64,000 nt of DNA from Thalassotalea ponticola (lineage in GTDB: Bacteria; Pseudomonadota; Gammaproteobacteria; Enterobacterales; Alteromonadaceae), in contig NZ_CP166871.1 of assembly GCF_041379045.1 (NCBI RefSeq), positions 1,922,001 through 1,986,000 of the forward strand. Direction: 5' to 3'. The notes below the pieces were generated by a model. It ran no database searches. It saw only the letters and a program-made list of their open reading frames with translations, and was not told the DNA's origin. The translations under genes and the position numbers were made by a program. The number at the start of each line of letters is the position of its first letter. Position 1 is the stretch's first letter. Shown piece after piece: positions 26,836 to 36,714 of this stretch.

Positions 26836-28212
26836 ATGATCAGTGTATTTGATATGTTCTCGATAGGTATTGGCCCGTCGAGTTCACATACGGTAGGTCC
26901 GATGCGCGCAGCGAATCGCTTTATTGACTCATTAAAGCAGGAACAACTGTTTAGTCGTGTCAGTCGTGTTAAAGTCGAACTGTTTGGCTCATTAGGCCAA
27001 ACCGGTATTGGCCACGGCACAGGTAAAGCGTGTATTTTAGGGCTTCACGGCGAAACCCCTGAAGACGTTGCGGTTGAAGACATAGACAAGATTCTCGAGA
27101 ACACGGTTAACAGCCAGTCGATCCGCCTCAATCAAGAGCACACCATCGATTTTCCCAAAGATAAATCTATTATTTATCATCGTCGCAAAACCCTGCCCGC
27201 TCACGCCAATGCAATGACCATCTTTGCCTTTGACGGTGACGATGTCATTTTGGAAAAGACGTATTACTCCATTGGTGGAGGCTTTATTGTTGAAGACAGC
27301 GAATTTGAGCGCGAAAAAAACAAGGCGCTGTCGCTGCATAACAACGTAGAAAGACCATATCGCTTTACTAGCGCTGACGAGCTGTTGGCGCTGTGTGAAG
27401 AAAGTGGCTTGAGTATATCCTCGGTGATGATGGCCAACGAAAAGTGTTTGAATGACGAGCAATATATCCGCGATGAGCTACTCAAGATTTGGCAGTGTAT
27501 GTACGCCTGTGTTGAGCGCGGCATTAAAACCGAAGGTATCTTACCCGGCGGTTTAAATGTCAAGCGAAGAGCGCCAAACTTATATCGCTTGTTGACGGTA
27601 GAAAAAGACATAGATCCCCTAAACGCGATGGATTGGGTCAACTTATTTGCCTTGGCCGTCAACGAAGAAAACGCGGCAGGCTCACAAGTGGTAACGGCAC
27701 CAACCAACGGCGCTGCCGGTATCCTGCCTGCGGTATTGTGTTACTTCAATAAATTTGTCAGACCTGTTACCGACGACGACTGCATTCGCTACCTGCTAAC
27801 CGCGGCGGCCATTGGTATTTTATACAAAACTAATGCCTCGATATCTGGCGCTGAAGTTGGTTGTCAAGGCGAGGTAGGTGTCGCCTGCTCTATGGCCGCT
27901 GGCGCGTTAACTGAGATTATGGGAGGTAGTCCCAAGCAAGTTGAAAACGCGGCAGAAATCGGTATGGAACACAACTTAGGCCTAACCTGTGATCCGGTGG
28001 GGGGCTTGGTTCAAGTTCCGTGTATCGAGCGCAATGCGATGGGCGCAGTTAAAGCGATTAATGCCTCGCGATTAGCCATGCGCGGCACCGGTACGCAAAA
28101 GGTGTCTCTTGATAAAGTGATCAAAACCATGTGGGATACTGGCCAAGACATGAAAACCAAATACAAAGAAACGTCTCGCGGTGGTTTAGCTGTTAACATC
28201 ATTGAATGTTGA
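26836..28212 (+). CDS. sdaA: L-serine ammonia-lyase
   Basis: A 458-residue single-chain iron-sulfur L-serine dehydratase that makes pyruvate and ammonia. The N-terminal beta domain has [14 protein letters not shown]. The alpha domain has [14 protein letters not shown], and the cluster cysteines lie in [24 protein letters not shown] and VPCIERNAM. Length and motifs match SdaA/SdaB. The start has a modest upstream AAGG. A strong terminator follows at 28260-28298. With DASS and NSS transporters in the window it fits amino-acid and dicarboxylate use, though no direct link is shown. Confidence 0.95.
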   Translation: MISVFDMFSIGIGPSSSHTVGPMRAANRFIDSLKQEQLFSRVSRVKVELFGSLGQTGIGHGTGKACILGLHGETPEDVAVEDIDKILENTVNSQSIRLNQEHTIDFPKDKSIIYHRRKTLPAHANAMTIFAFDGDDVILEKTYYSIGGGFIVEDSEFEREKNKALSLHNNVERPYRFTSADELLALCEESGLSISSVMMANEKCLNDEQYIRDELLKIWQCMYACVERGIKTEGILPGGLNVKRRAPNLYRLLTVEKDIDPLNAMDWVNLFALAVNEENAAGSQVVTAPTNGAAGILPAVLCYFNKFVRPVTDDDCIRYLLTAAAIGILYKTNASISGAEVGCQGEVGVACSMAAGALTEIMGGSPKQVENAAEIGMEHNLGLTCDPVGGLVQVPCIERNAMGAVKAINASRLAMRGTGTQKVSLDKVIKTMWDTGQDMKTKYKETSRGGLAVNIIEC

Positions 28213-28259
28213 CGAATGTGAGCTCATCGATACGCAAAAATTGATCGACATATGACGTT

Positions 28260-28298
28260 AAAAAGCGAGGCGACACAACCGTGTTGCCTCGCTTTTTT
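28260..28298. terminator. Bidirectional intrinsic terminator after sdaA
   Basis: AAAAAGCGAGGC pairs with GCCTCGCTTTTT, and an inner ACAC/GTGT stem continues it. It lies between the convergent sdaA and TolB-like genes and can serve both. Confidence 0.9.
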
Positions 28299-28309
28299 GA
28301 TCTGCTCGT

Positions 28310-29368
28310 TTACTGGTTATCTTTAACCGAACACACAAACGCCAGTTTACTGGCGTCTTGGCTCATTACCATGCGCGTAATATGACCAGAGCAATATTGA
28401 CTAAAATCAGCAAACTGTTGCCACTGAGTATCGCTTGCTGGCACTGTTTCTACTTGCCAATTGGCGTTGATCATCACCTTGGCGCCGTCAGCCGATAACA
28501 GACTCCCATTCGGGTGCCAGGCGTAATACATGTTTGCACCAGGTAACACGGTGTGCTTTGATACCGATTTAAGGTCTCGATGATAGACTTTGAGTTGCCA
28601 CTGTCCGTCAACAGCTTTGGTATAGCTGAATCGGTCATCAAGCGCATCGCCAACCGCTACTTTGCGCAGTGTTCGACCGATGTCGGTATCTATTAACGCA
28701 GTTTCACCAGAGCTGACACGGGCGCGTTTTAACTGCATTTTTTCACCGAGGACAAACAACAATAATTCATCGTTATTAAGCCACGTGTGATAGCCAACAT
28801 CATATGTGTCGCCAAGTAATACCTCGCCCGATACTGGTTTACCTTGGCGGTTGCTTGAATTCGACGACGGTGCGCTATGCTCATCAGTGCCATAGGCAAA
28901 TCGGTACATCAATTGGCGGCCATCTTCGGCTACTCGAATCACCGACACGTGATCGCCATCAGGGGTTATTGTCGGTGAATATTCGCTTTGTACAGAATTG
29001 GTTAAATTGACTAATGTGCCCTGCTCAATATCATAGCGCATACTGTCTGTTTGACGTTTTGGAGCAGAGCTGTCGCCATCTGCGTGTACATCGGTAGCTA
29101 GGTCATACATCGCCGTATACAATAAGACGGTGTCATTCTCGGCAAAGTGTGGCTGATTGTCATATCCGTCTCTATCACTGACATTCACCACGGTGATAAT
29201 GTCGTTATTACTAAGCGTTGCCAAATAAACATCGTCATCGTAAGCGCTACTAATACTCGTGTTAAACGCCAATGCAACGCCGCCGAACACCCTCATCAAC
29301 TGGCCGTTACTCACACCTGTCTTTAACCGACGTATCGATAAAGCTAAGAACATATTCTGTAAACCCAC
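28310..29368 (-). CDS. TolB-like beta-propeller protein of unknown function
   Basis: A 352-residue protein with several WD40-like PD40 repeats. Recurrent blades include DNQPHFAENDTVLLYTAMY and SEYSPTITPDGDHVSVIRV. The N-terminus has a basic segment and a hydrophobic stretch (about residues 25-41) that could be a long signal peptide. The start is GTG 29366-29368 with a strong AAGGAG six bases upstream. No hydrolase domain follows the propeller, unlike S9 peptidases. Related proteins are annotated as TolB-family or PD40 proteins and probably bind other proteins in the periplasm. Role unknown. It is monocistronic. Confidence 0.7.
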   Translation of the reverse strand: MGLQNMFLALSIRRLKTGVSNGQLMRVFGGVALAFNTSISSAYDDDVYLATLSNNDIITVVNVSDRDGYDNQPHFAENDTVLLYTAMYDLATDVHADGDSSAPKRQTDSMRYDIEQGTLVNLTNSVQSEYSPTITPDGDHVSVIRVAEDGRQLMYRFAYGTDEHSAPSSNSSNRQGKPVSGEVLLGDTYDVGYHTWLNNDELLLFVLGEKMQLKRARVSSGETALIDTDIGRTLRKVAVGDALDDRFSYTKAVDGQWQLKVYHRDLKSVSKHTVLPGANMYYAWHPNGSLLSADGAKVMINANWQVETVPASDTQWQQFADFSQYCSGHITRMVMSQDASKLAFVCSVKDNQ

Positions 29369-29488
29369 ACTCGTCTCCTTTTGCCCTATTCGTTGCTTGT
29401 TTTTACTCGTTATTCTCCACCCCTATACCGCTCACTGTCACCAACTTTAGCAGTGATGTCAAGCACCTATAGACAACAGCAGGCAATG

Positions 29489-30259
29489 TCATGGTTGCGG
29501 ATAATGAGACTTTATAAACGTTTGATAACGAGCTACAGACAGAGGATCGGCTAAATTGCTTTGTTTTACCCCCTGTTGATATTGATAGGTAAAAACATCA
29601 AACCACAAGTGCAAATGTTGGCTCGCTTTGTTGTCGCCGAATAATTGCAATACGTATGCTGCCACCTCAGCGGTCGCTAGCTGTCCTTCAATGACCGCTT
29701 TGCGCACTTGATAGCGAGAGCCGTTTACTGAGGGACCTTGTTGCTGTGATAATTGTTGCTCGCCTAAGCTCAAGCTGATTATTGGCAGTTTGTGTAAATA
29801 CGGGCTTTTGCGGTAAATTTTACGCGCTTGTCGCCATGTAGCATCGATAAAAATCAACAACGGGATTTTGCCACAAGTGCTCGGGACACTGCGTTCGTAA
29901 ACCGTTTGTTCAGGTAACGCATAAGCTTTGGGGAACACCACATACGGCTGGTAATCATCACTGTTTAACAATCGCTCTAGCTCTGGGTCGATGTCTTGAC
30001 GCCGCCATAAAAAGGCATGCGTTTGTTCTATCACATCGGCAATTAAACGACCGGTATTGCTTGGTTTTAGCACCTCGTCATCGTACATAATTAACGCTGT
30101 TGCCAGTTGACTATCACTCACTTGCCTGAGCGAGCAAATACAGTGCTCTCGATGTAAGCGACACGTCGGACAGCGAGGCACTTTTGCACCTCTGGCGCGA
30201 AACTCGCGAGTGCTTATTGACTTGCGATATTGATAGAGACGATTTACAGCATGACTCAT
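29489..30259 (-). CDS. tapT: tRNA-uridine aminocarboxypropyltransferase (DTW domain, TapT)
   Basis: A 256-residue DTW-domain protein. The N-terminal zinc-type cysteine set is CPTCRLHREHCIC and the DxTW motif lies in FIDATWRQARKIYRKSP. DTW proteins (YfiP in E. coli, renamed TapT) transfer the 3-amino-3-carboxypropyl group of S-adenosylmethionine to uridine 47 in the variable loop of tRNAs. The protein ends with helical repeats. It follows ycgN by 12-13 bases on the same strand, so the two are probably co-transcribed. Confidence 0.9.
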   Translation of the reverse strand: MSHAVNRLYQYRKSISTREFRARGAKVPRCPTCRLHREHCICSLRQVSDSQLATALIMYDDEVLKPSNTGRLIADVIEQTHAFLWRRQDIDPELERLLNSDDYQPYVVFPKAYALPEQTVYERSVPSTCGKIPLLIFIDATWRQARKIYRKSPYLHKLPIISLSLGEQQLSQQQGPSVNGSRYQVRKAVIEGQLATAEVAAYVLQLFGDNKASQHLHLWFDVFTYQYQQGVKQSNLADPLSVARYQTFIKSHYPQP

Positions 30260-30271
30260 GGTATTATTTTG

Positions 30272-30850
30272 CTAATCTATGTCGTCAACCGGCCAGCTGA
30301 CGATATATTGTTGATACTCTTCCAAGTCGACTTCATCGTCTTTAATGACCTTACCTCGTACACTCATACCCGCTTGGTGCATCGCCGACTTTTTGCCCTT
30401 GTGCAGCAATGGATGCCAAGACGGCAAGCCTCGACCCTCGTGCAAGCGTCGATAAGCACAACTTTGTGGCATGAAAAATATGTCGGCTAAGTTCTGCTGT
30501 GTTAACTTTACGCAGTCAGGCACCAAGCGCGTGCGTTCGCTATAGCGGGTACACTGACAGGTTTTATCGTTAAGCAGATAGCACACCACATTGGTGTACA
30601 ACATTTCCTCGCCTTCGCGAATATAATCGGTGGGTTTTTGTACGCCCTCGTCGATCAGCTCGACATCATCATCAACTTCTTCTTCAATAACTTTGTGAAG
30701 ACAACATTTTCCACAACCATCGCAAAGCGACTCCCACTCTTGTTCGCTCATTTGCGCTAGGGTTTTGTGGAGCCAGAATTCTGATTCGGCAAGTTTTACG
30801 CTCGCATCATTCGCTTTTTTCTGTGGACGCTTGTTTGATTTTTTGCTCAT
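30272..30850 (-). CDS. ycgN: YcgN family cysteine cluster protein
   Basis: A UPF0260 (YcgN) protein of about 192 residues. The cysteine cluster is CDGCGKCC near residue 43, followed by CYLLNDKTCQC, PDCVKL and SCAYR, eight or more conserved Cys that probably bind zinc or an iron-sulfur centre. ATG 30848-30850 is preferred; a TTG seven codons upstream is open too, and neither has a clear ribosome site. An acidic insertion (EEEVDDDVELIDEG) is not present in E. coli YcgN. Function unknown. It travels with rnd, ycgL and the transglycosylase gene here. Confidence 0.9.
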   Translation of the reverse strand: MSKKSNKRPQKKANDASVKLAESEFWLHKTLAQMSEQEWESLCDGCGKCCLHKVIEEEVDDDVELIDEGVQKPTDYIREGEEMLYTNVVCYLLNDKTCQCTRYSERTRLVPDCVKLTQQNLADIFFMPQSCAYRRLHEGRGLPSWHPLLHKGKKSAMHQAGMSVRGKVIKDDEVDLEEYQQYIVSWPVDDID

Positions 30851-31001
30851 AGGAGTGCTTGATTCTATCAATCATATACTAGAAGTGTACGTCATAACCG
30901 TGCGCTAGGCACAATTATGACGTAGCTTTTAAATGGCCAATCAGACGCTATTGCCGTTGACCATTAACCAGCGTAACAACGGTGATGCTGGTCGGCTTGA
31001 A

Positions 31002-32069
31002 TTAGCGAGAAAACTTAATTCGATCGGCTAAATGACCAACCGAGGTGACAAAATAATACGACGTATTCCAATGCATCAAGGTTTTGTAATTGTCATATGC
31101 CAAATACGCGCGCCCCTGCTCGCCATCGGGAAACACCAAGGCAGCATTGATGTCAACGTTCGGTAAGTCACCGCCGTCATATCGACGCACACCTAGCGCT
31201 TGCCACTGCGCTAGTGGTTTTTCTGTTCGCGCCCAGTGCTTCAACCACGGTTTGCGACCGCCGGTGCGTTGGGGGATTGCCAGAGCGTTGTCAAAGGCTG
31301 GAGGCAAGGTAACTTGTCTGGCCCAGGTGATATCGTCATTCCAACCGACCTGGCTTAAGTAATTGGCAATCGATGCGAATACGTCAGAGGTATTGGTCCA
31401 AATATCTTTCTTACCATCACCATCGCCATCCGCCGCATAAGATAAAAACGAACTTGGCATGAACTGGTTGTGTCCCATAGCCCCTGCCCAAGAGCCTTTC
31501 ATATTTTCTTTGCTGATATGGCCCTGCTGTAAAATCGTCAAAGCATCAAATACTTGCGCTCTAAAAAACGCCTCTCGACGACCATCGTAAGCCATGGTCG
31601 ACAACGCAGAGATCACGTCGAAATTACCGGTTATCTTGCCAAAGTTAGACTCCAACGCCCACAAACTGACGATAAAGCGCGGCTGCACACCGTATTTTTT
31701 ACCTACCTCATTGAGTTCAGATTGGTATTTTTTCATCATCTCCTTGGCTTTATTTACTTTCCAGTCAGGTACCCGCTTCGGTAAATAAGTTTCCAGTGTT
31801 TCTACCACTTCCGGCTGATTTCGATCGGCTTTAACAGCTCGCTTGTGGTACGTCACATCGGCAAAGCTCTGCTCGATCAAGGCGTCACTAAACCCCTTTT
31901 GTTTGGCTTCTTGTTTGAGTTCAACGATGTATTGCTCAAAACTGATTTTTCCGTCAGTCAATATTTGCTCAGCATGCGCCACTGCACTCAACGAGGCGGT
32001 CAAGCTCAGTGCCAACAAGCGACGGGAAAAGGCAGAGAAAAACGATGTTTTGGTATTATTGTTATTCAT
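31002..32069 (-). CDS. Lytic murein transglycosylase, MltB-like
   Basis: A 355-residue peptidoglycan-cleaving enzyme of the MltB/SLT3 type. It has a Sec signal peptide (cleavage after AHA, near residue 33), no lipobox, the catalytic Glu in SLWALESNFGKITG, and the MltB-type motifs GAMGHNQFMPSSFLSYA and DGDGDGKKDIW. It likely acts in the periplasm on glycan strands, making 1,6-anhydromuropeptides, the pathway that NagZ serves in the cytoplasm. It starts two bases after the ycgL stop, so translation is probably coupled. Confidence 0.93.
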   Translation of the reverse strand: MNNNNTKTSFFSAFSRRLLALSLTASLSAVAHAEQILTDGKISFEQYIVELKQEAKQKGFSDALIEQSFADVTYHKRAVKADRNQPEVVETLETYLPKRVPDWKVNKAKEMMKKYQSELNEVGKKYGVQPRFIVSLWALESNFGKITGNFDVISALSTMAYDGRREAFFRAQVFDALTILQQGHISKENMKGSWAGAMGHNQFMPSSFLSYAADGDGDGKKDIWTNTSDVFASIANYLSQVGWNDDITWARQVTLPPAFDNALAIPQRTGGRKPWLKHWARTEKPLAQWQALGVRRYDGGDLPNVDINAALVFPDGEQGRAYLAYDNYKTLMHWNTSYYFVTSVGHLADRIKFSR

Positions 32070-32071
32070 AA

Positions 32072-32362
32072 TTACTCCATATCTTTATCTTCAACACCTA
32101 AGTCTTTTCTGTGTTGTTTTAACAAGTCTTCCTTCGGTGGTGGAAGTTGTAGATAAAAACCGTTATTGGTTAATTCCGATGTTACTTTTTCAATATCCGC
32201 TAACGCCAGCTTGTCGCGCTTGGCTAAATTAACCATAGTGACCAGTTGTGGGGTGCCGAACATTTGCATCAGCGTATCAGGAACCTTGGAAAAATCGTCT
32301 CGTTTGGTAATGTAAAGATAGGTATCGGCTTTTTTAGAGCTTCGGTAGACTACACAAATCAT
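32072..32362 (-). CDS. ycgL: YcgL domain-containing protein
   Basis: A 97-residue protein of the YcgL family, starting MICVVYRSSKK with YLYITKRDDFSKVP, and with the LAKRDKLALADIEKV helix typical of the fold. I start it at ATG 32360-32362, which matches the family; a GTG four codons upstream is possible. Function is unknown, although the fold is known from a structural study. It lies between rnd and the transglycosylase gene, as in Shewanella and relatives. Confidence 0.9.
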   Translation of the reverse strand: MICVVYRSSKKADTYLYITKRDDFSKVPDTLMQMFGTPQLVTMVNLAKRDKLALADIEKVTSELTNNGFYLQLPPPKEDLLKQHRKDLGVEDKDME

Positions 32363-32501
32363 AATGTTTAGCACTCATACGTTGTTTTAGTAATTCTCGG
32401 CTGCGCTGTCGCTCACTAATCGAGCGACATTCGTTGTTTAACGATGTGACTCGCGCAATAAAAAAAGGTTCGCGTAATATATAATATCAACGTCGAAAGT
32501 A

Positions 32502-33629
32502 TTATAACGAATTTAAAAATTGAGTTATCGGCTTGGCAAACATCGGTTCACGCCAACCGTGCAGCAACTCAACCGAATTCTGATCCGTTTGATTGAGTTG
32601 CCAATGCCACATAAGCAATTGATGTATTTGTTTTTTACCCGCCACTACAGCGATATCCAAGCCTTGTTTATCCGCTAATTCCGTTAGTTTCTTCTTTACC
32701 GCTTTGAACGTAGTTTTGTAATTGGGGTACGTGTCAAGGCGGGTCATTTGCTCTGGCAACTGTTCGTCAGGAAGCGCATTGACCTGCTCAATAACCTTTA
32801 ACATCGCCTTGCCTTTGTGGCGAATATCAAGGCTGTCGACACCTTCAATTTGCACCATAGCGCGATGGCTTTGCGGATTGTGGAAGGCTAGATTAAACAG
32901 CGTGGCATCCTTGGCGACAAACGTCAGCGGCAAGTTGCGACGCATTGCCTGCTCATATCGCCAAGCGAGTAAATGCTGGAGTACAGCCAAATTACGCGGT
33001 TTTAATTTCCACGCTGACTTGTTGTCTAAGTACAGCGAATAGGGATCGGTTGGCGTAAATTTTTTCTCTATTTGCCATTCGCTCTCGGCCAACGCGGCGT
33101 GATAAAAGCCCGCCTGTTGAACTTGCTCGATTATGCGATCACTGATTTGATAGAGGTAATACACATCGGCGGCAGCGTATTCCAATTGACGCTGAGTTAA
33201 CGGGCGCTTTATCCAATCGGTACGCGACTCACTCTTGTCCAATTCCAAATCGAGATAGTGTTTAATCATCGATGCATACCCCATCGACAACCCTTGACCG
33301 AGAAAGGCCATGGCAATTTGGGTATCGAGCATATTTACGGGTCGGCAATTGCCAGAGCGCAAAAACACTTCCAAATCCTCTGAGCAGGAATGGATAAGTT
33401 TGAGTACGCTAGGGTTTTGCAACAATTGCCAAAACGGCGACAAATCATCAATCACCAATGGGTCGATCAACGCCACTTGCTGACCATCATATATCTGCAA
33501 TAAACCTAAATTTGGAAATAAGGTACGGGTACGGACAAACTCGGTGTCGACACAGACTTTATCTCGTAACGACGCGCTAGCACAATATTCGGCTAATTGT
33601 TGTTGGTTATCTATGTATAAAAACTGCAC
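32502..33629 (-). CDS. rnd: Ribonuclease D
   Basis: A 375-residue DEDD-family 3'-5' exoribonuclease of tRNA and stable RNA maturation. The exonuclease motifs are VDTEFVRTRT (Exo I), HSCSEDLEVF (Exo II) and QLEYAAADVYYLYQI (Exo III with the tyrosine of DEDDy enzymes). An HRDC domain (about 210-290) and the second HRDC-like C-terminal helices follow. Length matches E. coli RNase D. It heads the rnd-ycgL-transglycosylase row on the minus strand. Confidence 0.95.
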   Translation of the reverse strand: MQFLYIDNQQQLAEYCASASLRDKVCVDTEFVRTRTLFPNLGLLQIYDGQQVALIDPLVIDDLSPFWQLLQNPSVLKLIHSCSEDLEVFLRSGNCRPVNMLDTQIAMAFLGQGLSMGYASMIKHYLDLELDKSESRTDWIKRPLTQRQLEYAAADVYYLYQISDRIIEQVQQAGFYHAALAESEWQIEKKFTPTDPYSLYLDNKSAWKLKPRNLAVLQHLLAWRYEQAMRRNLPLTFVAKDATLFNLAFHNPQSHRAMVQIEGVDSLDIRHKGKAMLKVIEQVNALPDEQLPEQMTRLDTYPNYKTTFKAVKKKLTELADKQGLDIAVVAGKKQIHQLLMWHWQLNQTDQNSVELLHGWREPMFAKPITQFLNSL

Positions 33630-33715
33630 ACTACACTCAGATTAAATAGCTATTTGGCAAGTGTCTGCTGAACCATAACGATTGTCAACTGCGAAAAAAT
33701 AGACAGCGTGACTGT

Positions 33716-33763
33716 TAAGGCGTATTAATCTTTGTTTAATCAAACAAAGTCCAACACGCCCTA
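33716..33763. repeat. 48-bp hairpin made of two repeat-family ends
   Basis: TAAGGCGTATT at the left and its diverged reverse complement AACACGCCCTA at the right enclose a perfect 8-bp stem CTTTGTTT/AAACAAAG with a 4-base loop. The outer sequences match the ends of the MITE-like element at 14148-14419. The fadD stop codon (33761-33763) lies inside the right arm, so the hairpin forms right at the end of the fadD message and may act as its terminator. Confidence 0.65.
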
Positions 33764-35419
33764 GCGCAATTGGCGACGCAGAATTTTGCCGACATTCGAC
33801 TTGGGTAAGTCATCGCGAAACTCAACCACTTTCGGCACTTTGTAACCGGTAAGATTGGCCTTACAGTGATTGATAACGTCTTTTTCTGTCACCTTGTTAT
33901 CGCTTTTGGTGACAAACACCTTAACGATTTCACCACTGACCTCGTGAGGAATTCCCACGGCAGCACATTCGCTAATACCGGGGTGGGTTACCACCACATC
34001 TTCTATTTCATTGGGATACACGTTAAATCCGGAAACGATGATCATGTCCTTTTTTCGATCAACAATGCTAAAAAAGCCTCGCTCGTCCATTAGTCCGATA
34101 TCGCCGGTCGACAACCACCCATCATCACTCAGCACCTCGGCCGTGGCTTCAGCGCGCTGGTAATAACCTTTCATTACCTGAGGCCCCTTCACTAATATTT
34201 CACCGGGCTCGTTCATTCCTAAATCGCGGCCTTGCTCATCAACAATACGCATCTGTGTTGATGGTGCAGGTACGCCAACCGTGCCGTCATAGGCTTGTAG
34301 GTTATACGGACTGATGGTTACCATCGGGGCACATTCGGTTAAACCGTAGCCTTCTAACATACGAGTTTTGGTTACCTGTTGCCATTGTTCAGCGACGGCG
34401 CGTTGCACCGCCATACCGCCACCTAATGACACTTTTAAACCGCTAAAATCCAAGTCCTTAAAGCCCTTGGTTTGCAATAACCCGTTGTACAAAGTATTTA
34501 CACCGGTCATCACGGTAAATCGATATTTACTCAGCTCTTTGACAAAGCCTTGCATATCTCGTGGATTGGTGATCAGTAAATTACACCCGCCCACAGTAAA
34601 AAATGTCAAGCAGTTGGCGGTCAAAGCGAAGATGTGATACAGCGGTAGCGCCGTGACGATCATTTCTTCACCAGGTACGAGTAATGTTGTTAGCATACCT
34701 TTGGCTTGCTCTAGATTGGCCACCATATTGCGATGCGTTAACATCGCACCTTTCGATACTCCTGTCGTACCGCCGGTGTATTGCAAAAATGCCAAATCAC
34801 CACCATTTATATCCACTGGTTCAAACGTCGCACTCTGACCTTTGCGCAGAATGTCGTTAAACCAGATAGCACCGGGTAATTTATACGCCGGTACCATTTT
34901 TTTAAGGTGACGTACCACCAAGTTGACAGCCAAACCTTTTAACAGACCCAAACGATCACCGAGCGAGGTTAAAATCACATGTTTTACTGGGGTGTCAGCA
35001 ATAACTTGCTGGAGGGTGTGAGCAAAGTTTTCAATGATGACAATCGCCGTGACATCGGCGTCTGACAGTTGGTGTTTGAGTTCGCGAGCGGTGTACAAAG
35101 GGTTAACATTAACAATGGTGATACCCGCAATCATGCCACCAAACAGGGCTATGGGATATTGCAGAGTGTTGGGTACCATAATCGCCAACTTATCGCCTTT
35201 TTTCATGCCTAATTGGTGTTGCAGATAACTGGCAAAAGATTTGGCCCTGTCTCGCAATTGGCCATAAGTCATGGTGACGTCCATGTTAATATACGCCGGT
35301 TTGTCGGCGTACTGTTCGCTGTATTTAAAGAAAAGTTCAGCAAGTGATGCATATTTATCTGCATCAATGTCATGTGGCACCCCTGGTGGGTAACTTTTCT
35401 CTAGCCAGATTCTTTCCAC
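33761..35419 (-). CDS. fadD: Long-chain fatty acid-CoA ligase
   Basis: A 552-residue AMP-forming acyl-CoA synthetase at the inner membrane that activates imported fatty acids for beta-oxidation. The P-loop is YTGGTTGVSKGAMLTH, the A5 motif is EGYGLTECAPM, the A7/A8 region is DGWLSTGDIGLMDERGFFSIVDRKKD, given here only as its key residues TGD and DRKKD, and the catalytic Lys lies in KSNVGKILRR. E. coli FadD is 561 residues. Its last codon is followed directly by the repeat hairpin. A PsrA-like regulator lies 21 kb away and could control it. Confidence 0.95.
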   Translation of the reverse strand: MERIWLEKSYPPGVPHDIDADKYASLAELFFKYSEQYADKPAYINMDVTMTYGQLRDRAKSFASYLQHQLGMKKGDKLAIMVPNTLQYPIALFGGMIAGITIVNVNPLYTARELKHQLSDADVTAIVIIENFAHTLQQVIADTPVKHVILTSLGDRLGLLKGLAVNLVVRHLKKMVPAYKLPGAIWFNDILRKGQSATFEPVDINGGDLAFLQYTGGTTGVSKGAMLTHRNMVANLEQAKGMLTTLLVPGEEMIVTALPLYHIFALTANCLTFFTVGGCNLLITNPRDMQGFVKELSKYRFTVMTGVNTLYNGLLQTKGFKDLDFSGLKVSLGGGMAVQRAVAEQWQQVTKTRMLEGYGLTECAPMVTISPYNLQAYDGTVGVPAPSTQMRIVDEQGRDLGMNEPGEILVKGPQVMKGYYQRAEATAEVLSDDGWLSTGDIGLMDERGFFSIVDRKKDMIIVSGFNVYPNEIEDVVVTHPGISECAAVGIPHEVSGEIVKVFVTKSDNKVTEKDVINHCKANLTGYKVPKVVEFRDDLPKSNVGKILRRQLR

Positions 35420-35763
35420 TTTGTATCTCCAGATTGCAACGCATTAAACGGCAACCAATTTGTGCATCAACCGTTGCGAAAAGATTAGAGCTCAGGATGC
35501 GGCACCACAATTAGGCTAAGTCTTAGTTATTGTTGTGTTATCTTTTTTTGCAAGCGTAGGCTCTAACCATCTTTTATGTCATCGCCAAGTATAGTTGATG
35601 TGAATATTTTTAGGTTAGCCTTTAATCATTTCATATCGAGGTAAAAAAGCAAGAGGTAAGACCAGGCGAAGCGTTCAAGTGCTCACTTTGCAAGCAAAAG
35701 TTCAAGAACCAAACAGCCTTATACGCGCTATTGTCGCCTTTTTGCAGGCCGACGTCGCACTTA
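35420..35763. other. Intergenic region upstream of fadD
   Basis: 344 bp between fadD and the upstream alpha/beta hydrolase gene, both minus strand. It should hold the fadD promoter. I looked for a TTTAAAC-N4-GTTT-type site like that before the TetR gene and found none. No gene is supported here. Confidence 0.35.
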
Positions 35764-36675
35764 TCAAGGGTTTGGTTGGGTATCTGTCAGGGTTTGTTCA
35801 ACAATGTCAACGACACCATCGGGTTGTTGCATGTGAACGTGATGACCACCCGTTAACCGGTGAATAGACAGTCGGTCAATACTCGGGGCGAATAACTCAA
35901 TGGCGCGATCGATCATATCAAACCCCTGTTCGCCCTTTATCAAGGTGATCGGTGCTTGAATTTGCTTAACTATCTGCTGCGCCTGAGGCAGTGCGTAACG
36001 ATACAGCGAAACGGTGCGCAGCCGCGCATCGGAACGCCAGAAATAACCGCCCTCATCCTCTACCAAGCCTCGCTCTACGATAAATCGCGCAGATGCTGGA
36101 TCGAGGTCAGACACGTTTACTCTTGCTTTGATTGCGCTATTTACGCTAGTGTGTCGCGCTTTGCGCAAATTTCCTTGTTTTGCTCGACTTTCAATGCCGC
36201 GCCGCAATAAACCTGTGGGATCGTCTGTTTCGGTTAACAGACCAAATGCCTCAATTAATATCAACTGACTAACTTTGTCAGGAAATGTACTGGCGTATAA
36301 CGTCGCGACCATTCCGCCCATTGAATGACCGAGTAGATTCACACTTGGCGATTTCAGTGTTTGCTGCAATTGATACAAATCATCAACATAATCGACAAAG
36401 TGATAATGCGCATCAATACCGCGATGATCGCTTAAGCCGTGTCCTGGCCAATCGATAGCGATGAATCGATAATGTTCTAAAAGTGGTGACGATTTGGCCG
36501 CCAGTTGTTGAAAAAGCGGAAGAAAACTGGCCGCATTATCAAGCCAGCCGTGCAAGCAAATGATTGGCTGACCGGCTTTATTACCAATTGCGATACCAGC
36601 TAAGCAAAGATGCGATAAAGGGTAGCGTACCGATTCAATTTCAGGCGTGTTGTCCAAGGTCATGTCAATATCCAT
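35764..36675 (-). CDS. Alpha/beta hydrolase
   Basis: A 303-residue serine hydrolase of the alpha/beta fold. The oxyanion segment is ICLHGWLDNAASF, the nucleophile elbow is LLGHSMGGMVA, and the catalytic His is in LTGGHHVHMQQP near residue 275. It has no signal peptide. The fold includes esterases, lipases and haloalkane dehalogenase relatives, so the substrate is unknown. It is first or second in a minus-strand row with the M50-like gene 40 bp upstream. Confidence 0.88.
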   Translation of the reverse strand: MDIDMTLDNTPEIESVRYPLSHLCLAGIAIGNKAGQPIICLHGWLDNAASFLPLFQQLAAKSSPLLEHYRFIAIDWPGHGLSDHRGIDAHYHFVDYVDDLYQLQQTLKSPSVNLLGHSMGGMVATLYASTFPDKVSQLILIEAFGLLTETDDPTGLLRRGIESRAKQGNLRKARHTSVNSAIKARVNVSDLDPASARFIVERGLVEDEGGYFWRSDARLRTVSLYRYALPQAQQIVKQIQAPITLIKGEQGFDMIDRAIELFAPSIDRLSIHRLTGGHHVHMQQPDGVVDIVEQTLTDTQPNP

Positions 36676-36714
36676 TTCGTTTCATGCTAAGGTGGGCCCA
36701 AACTCGCTCGCAAT

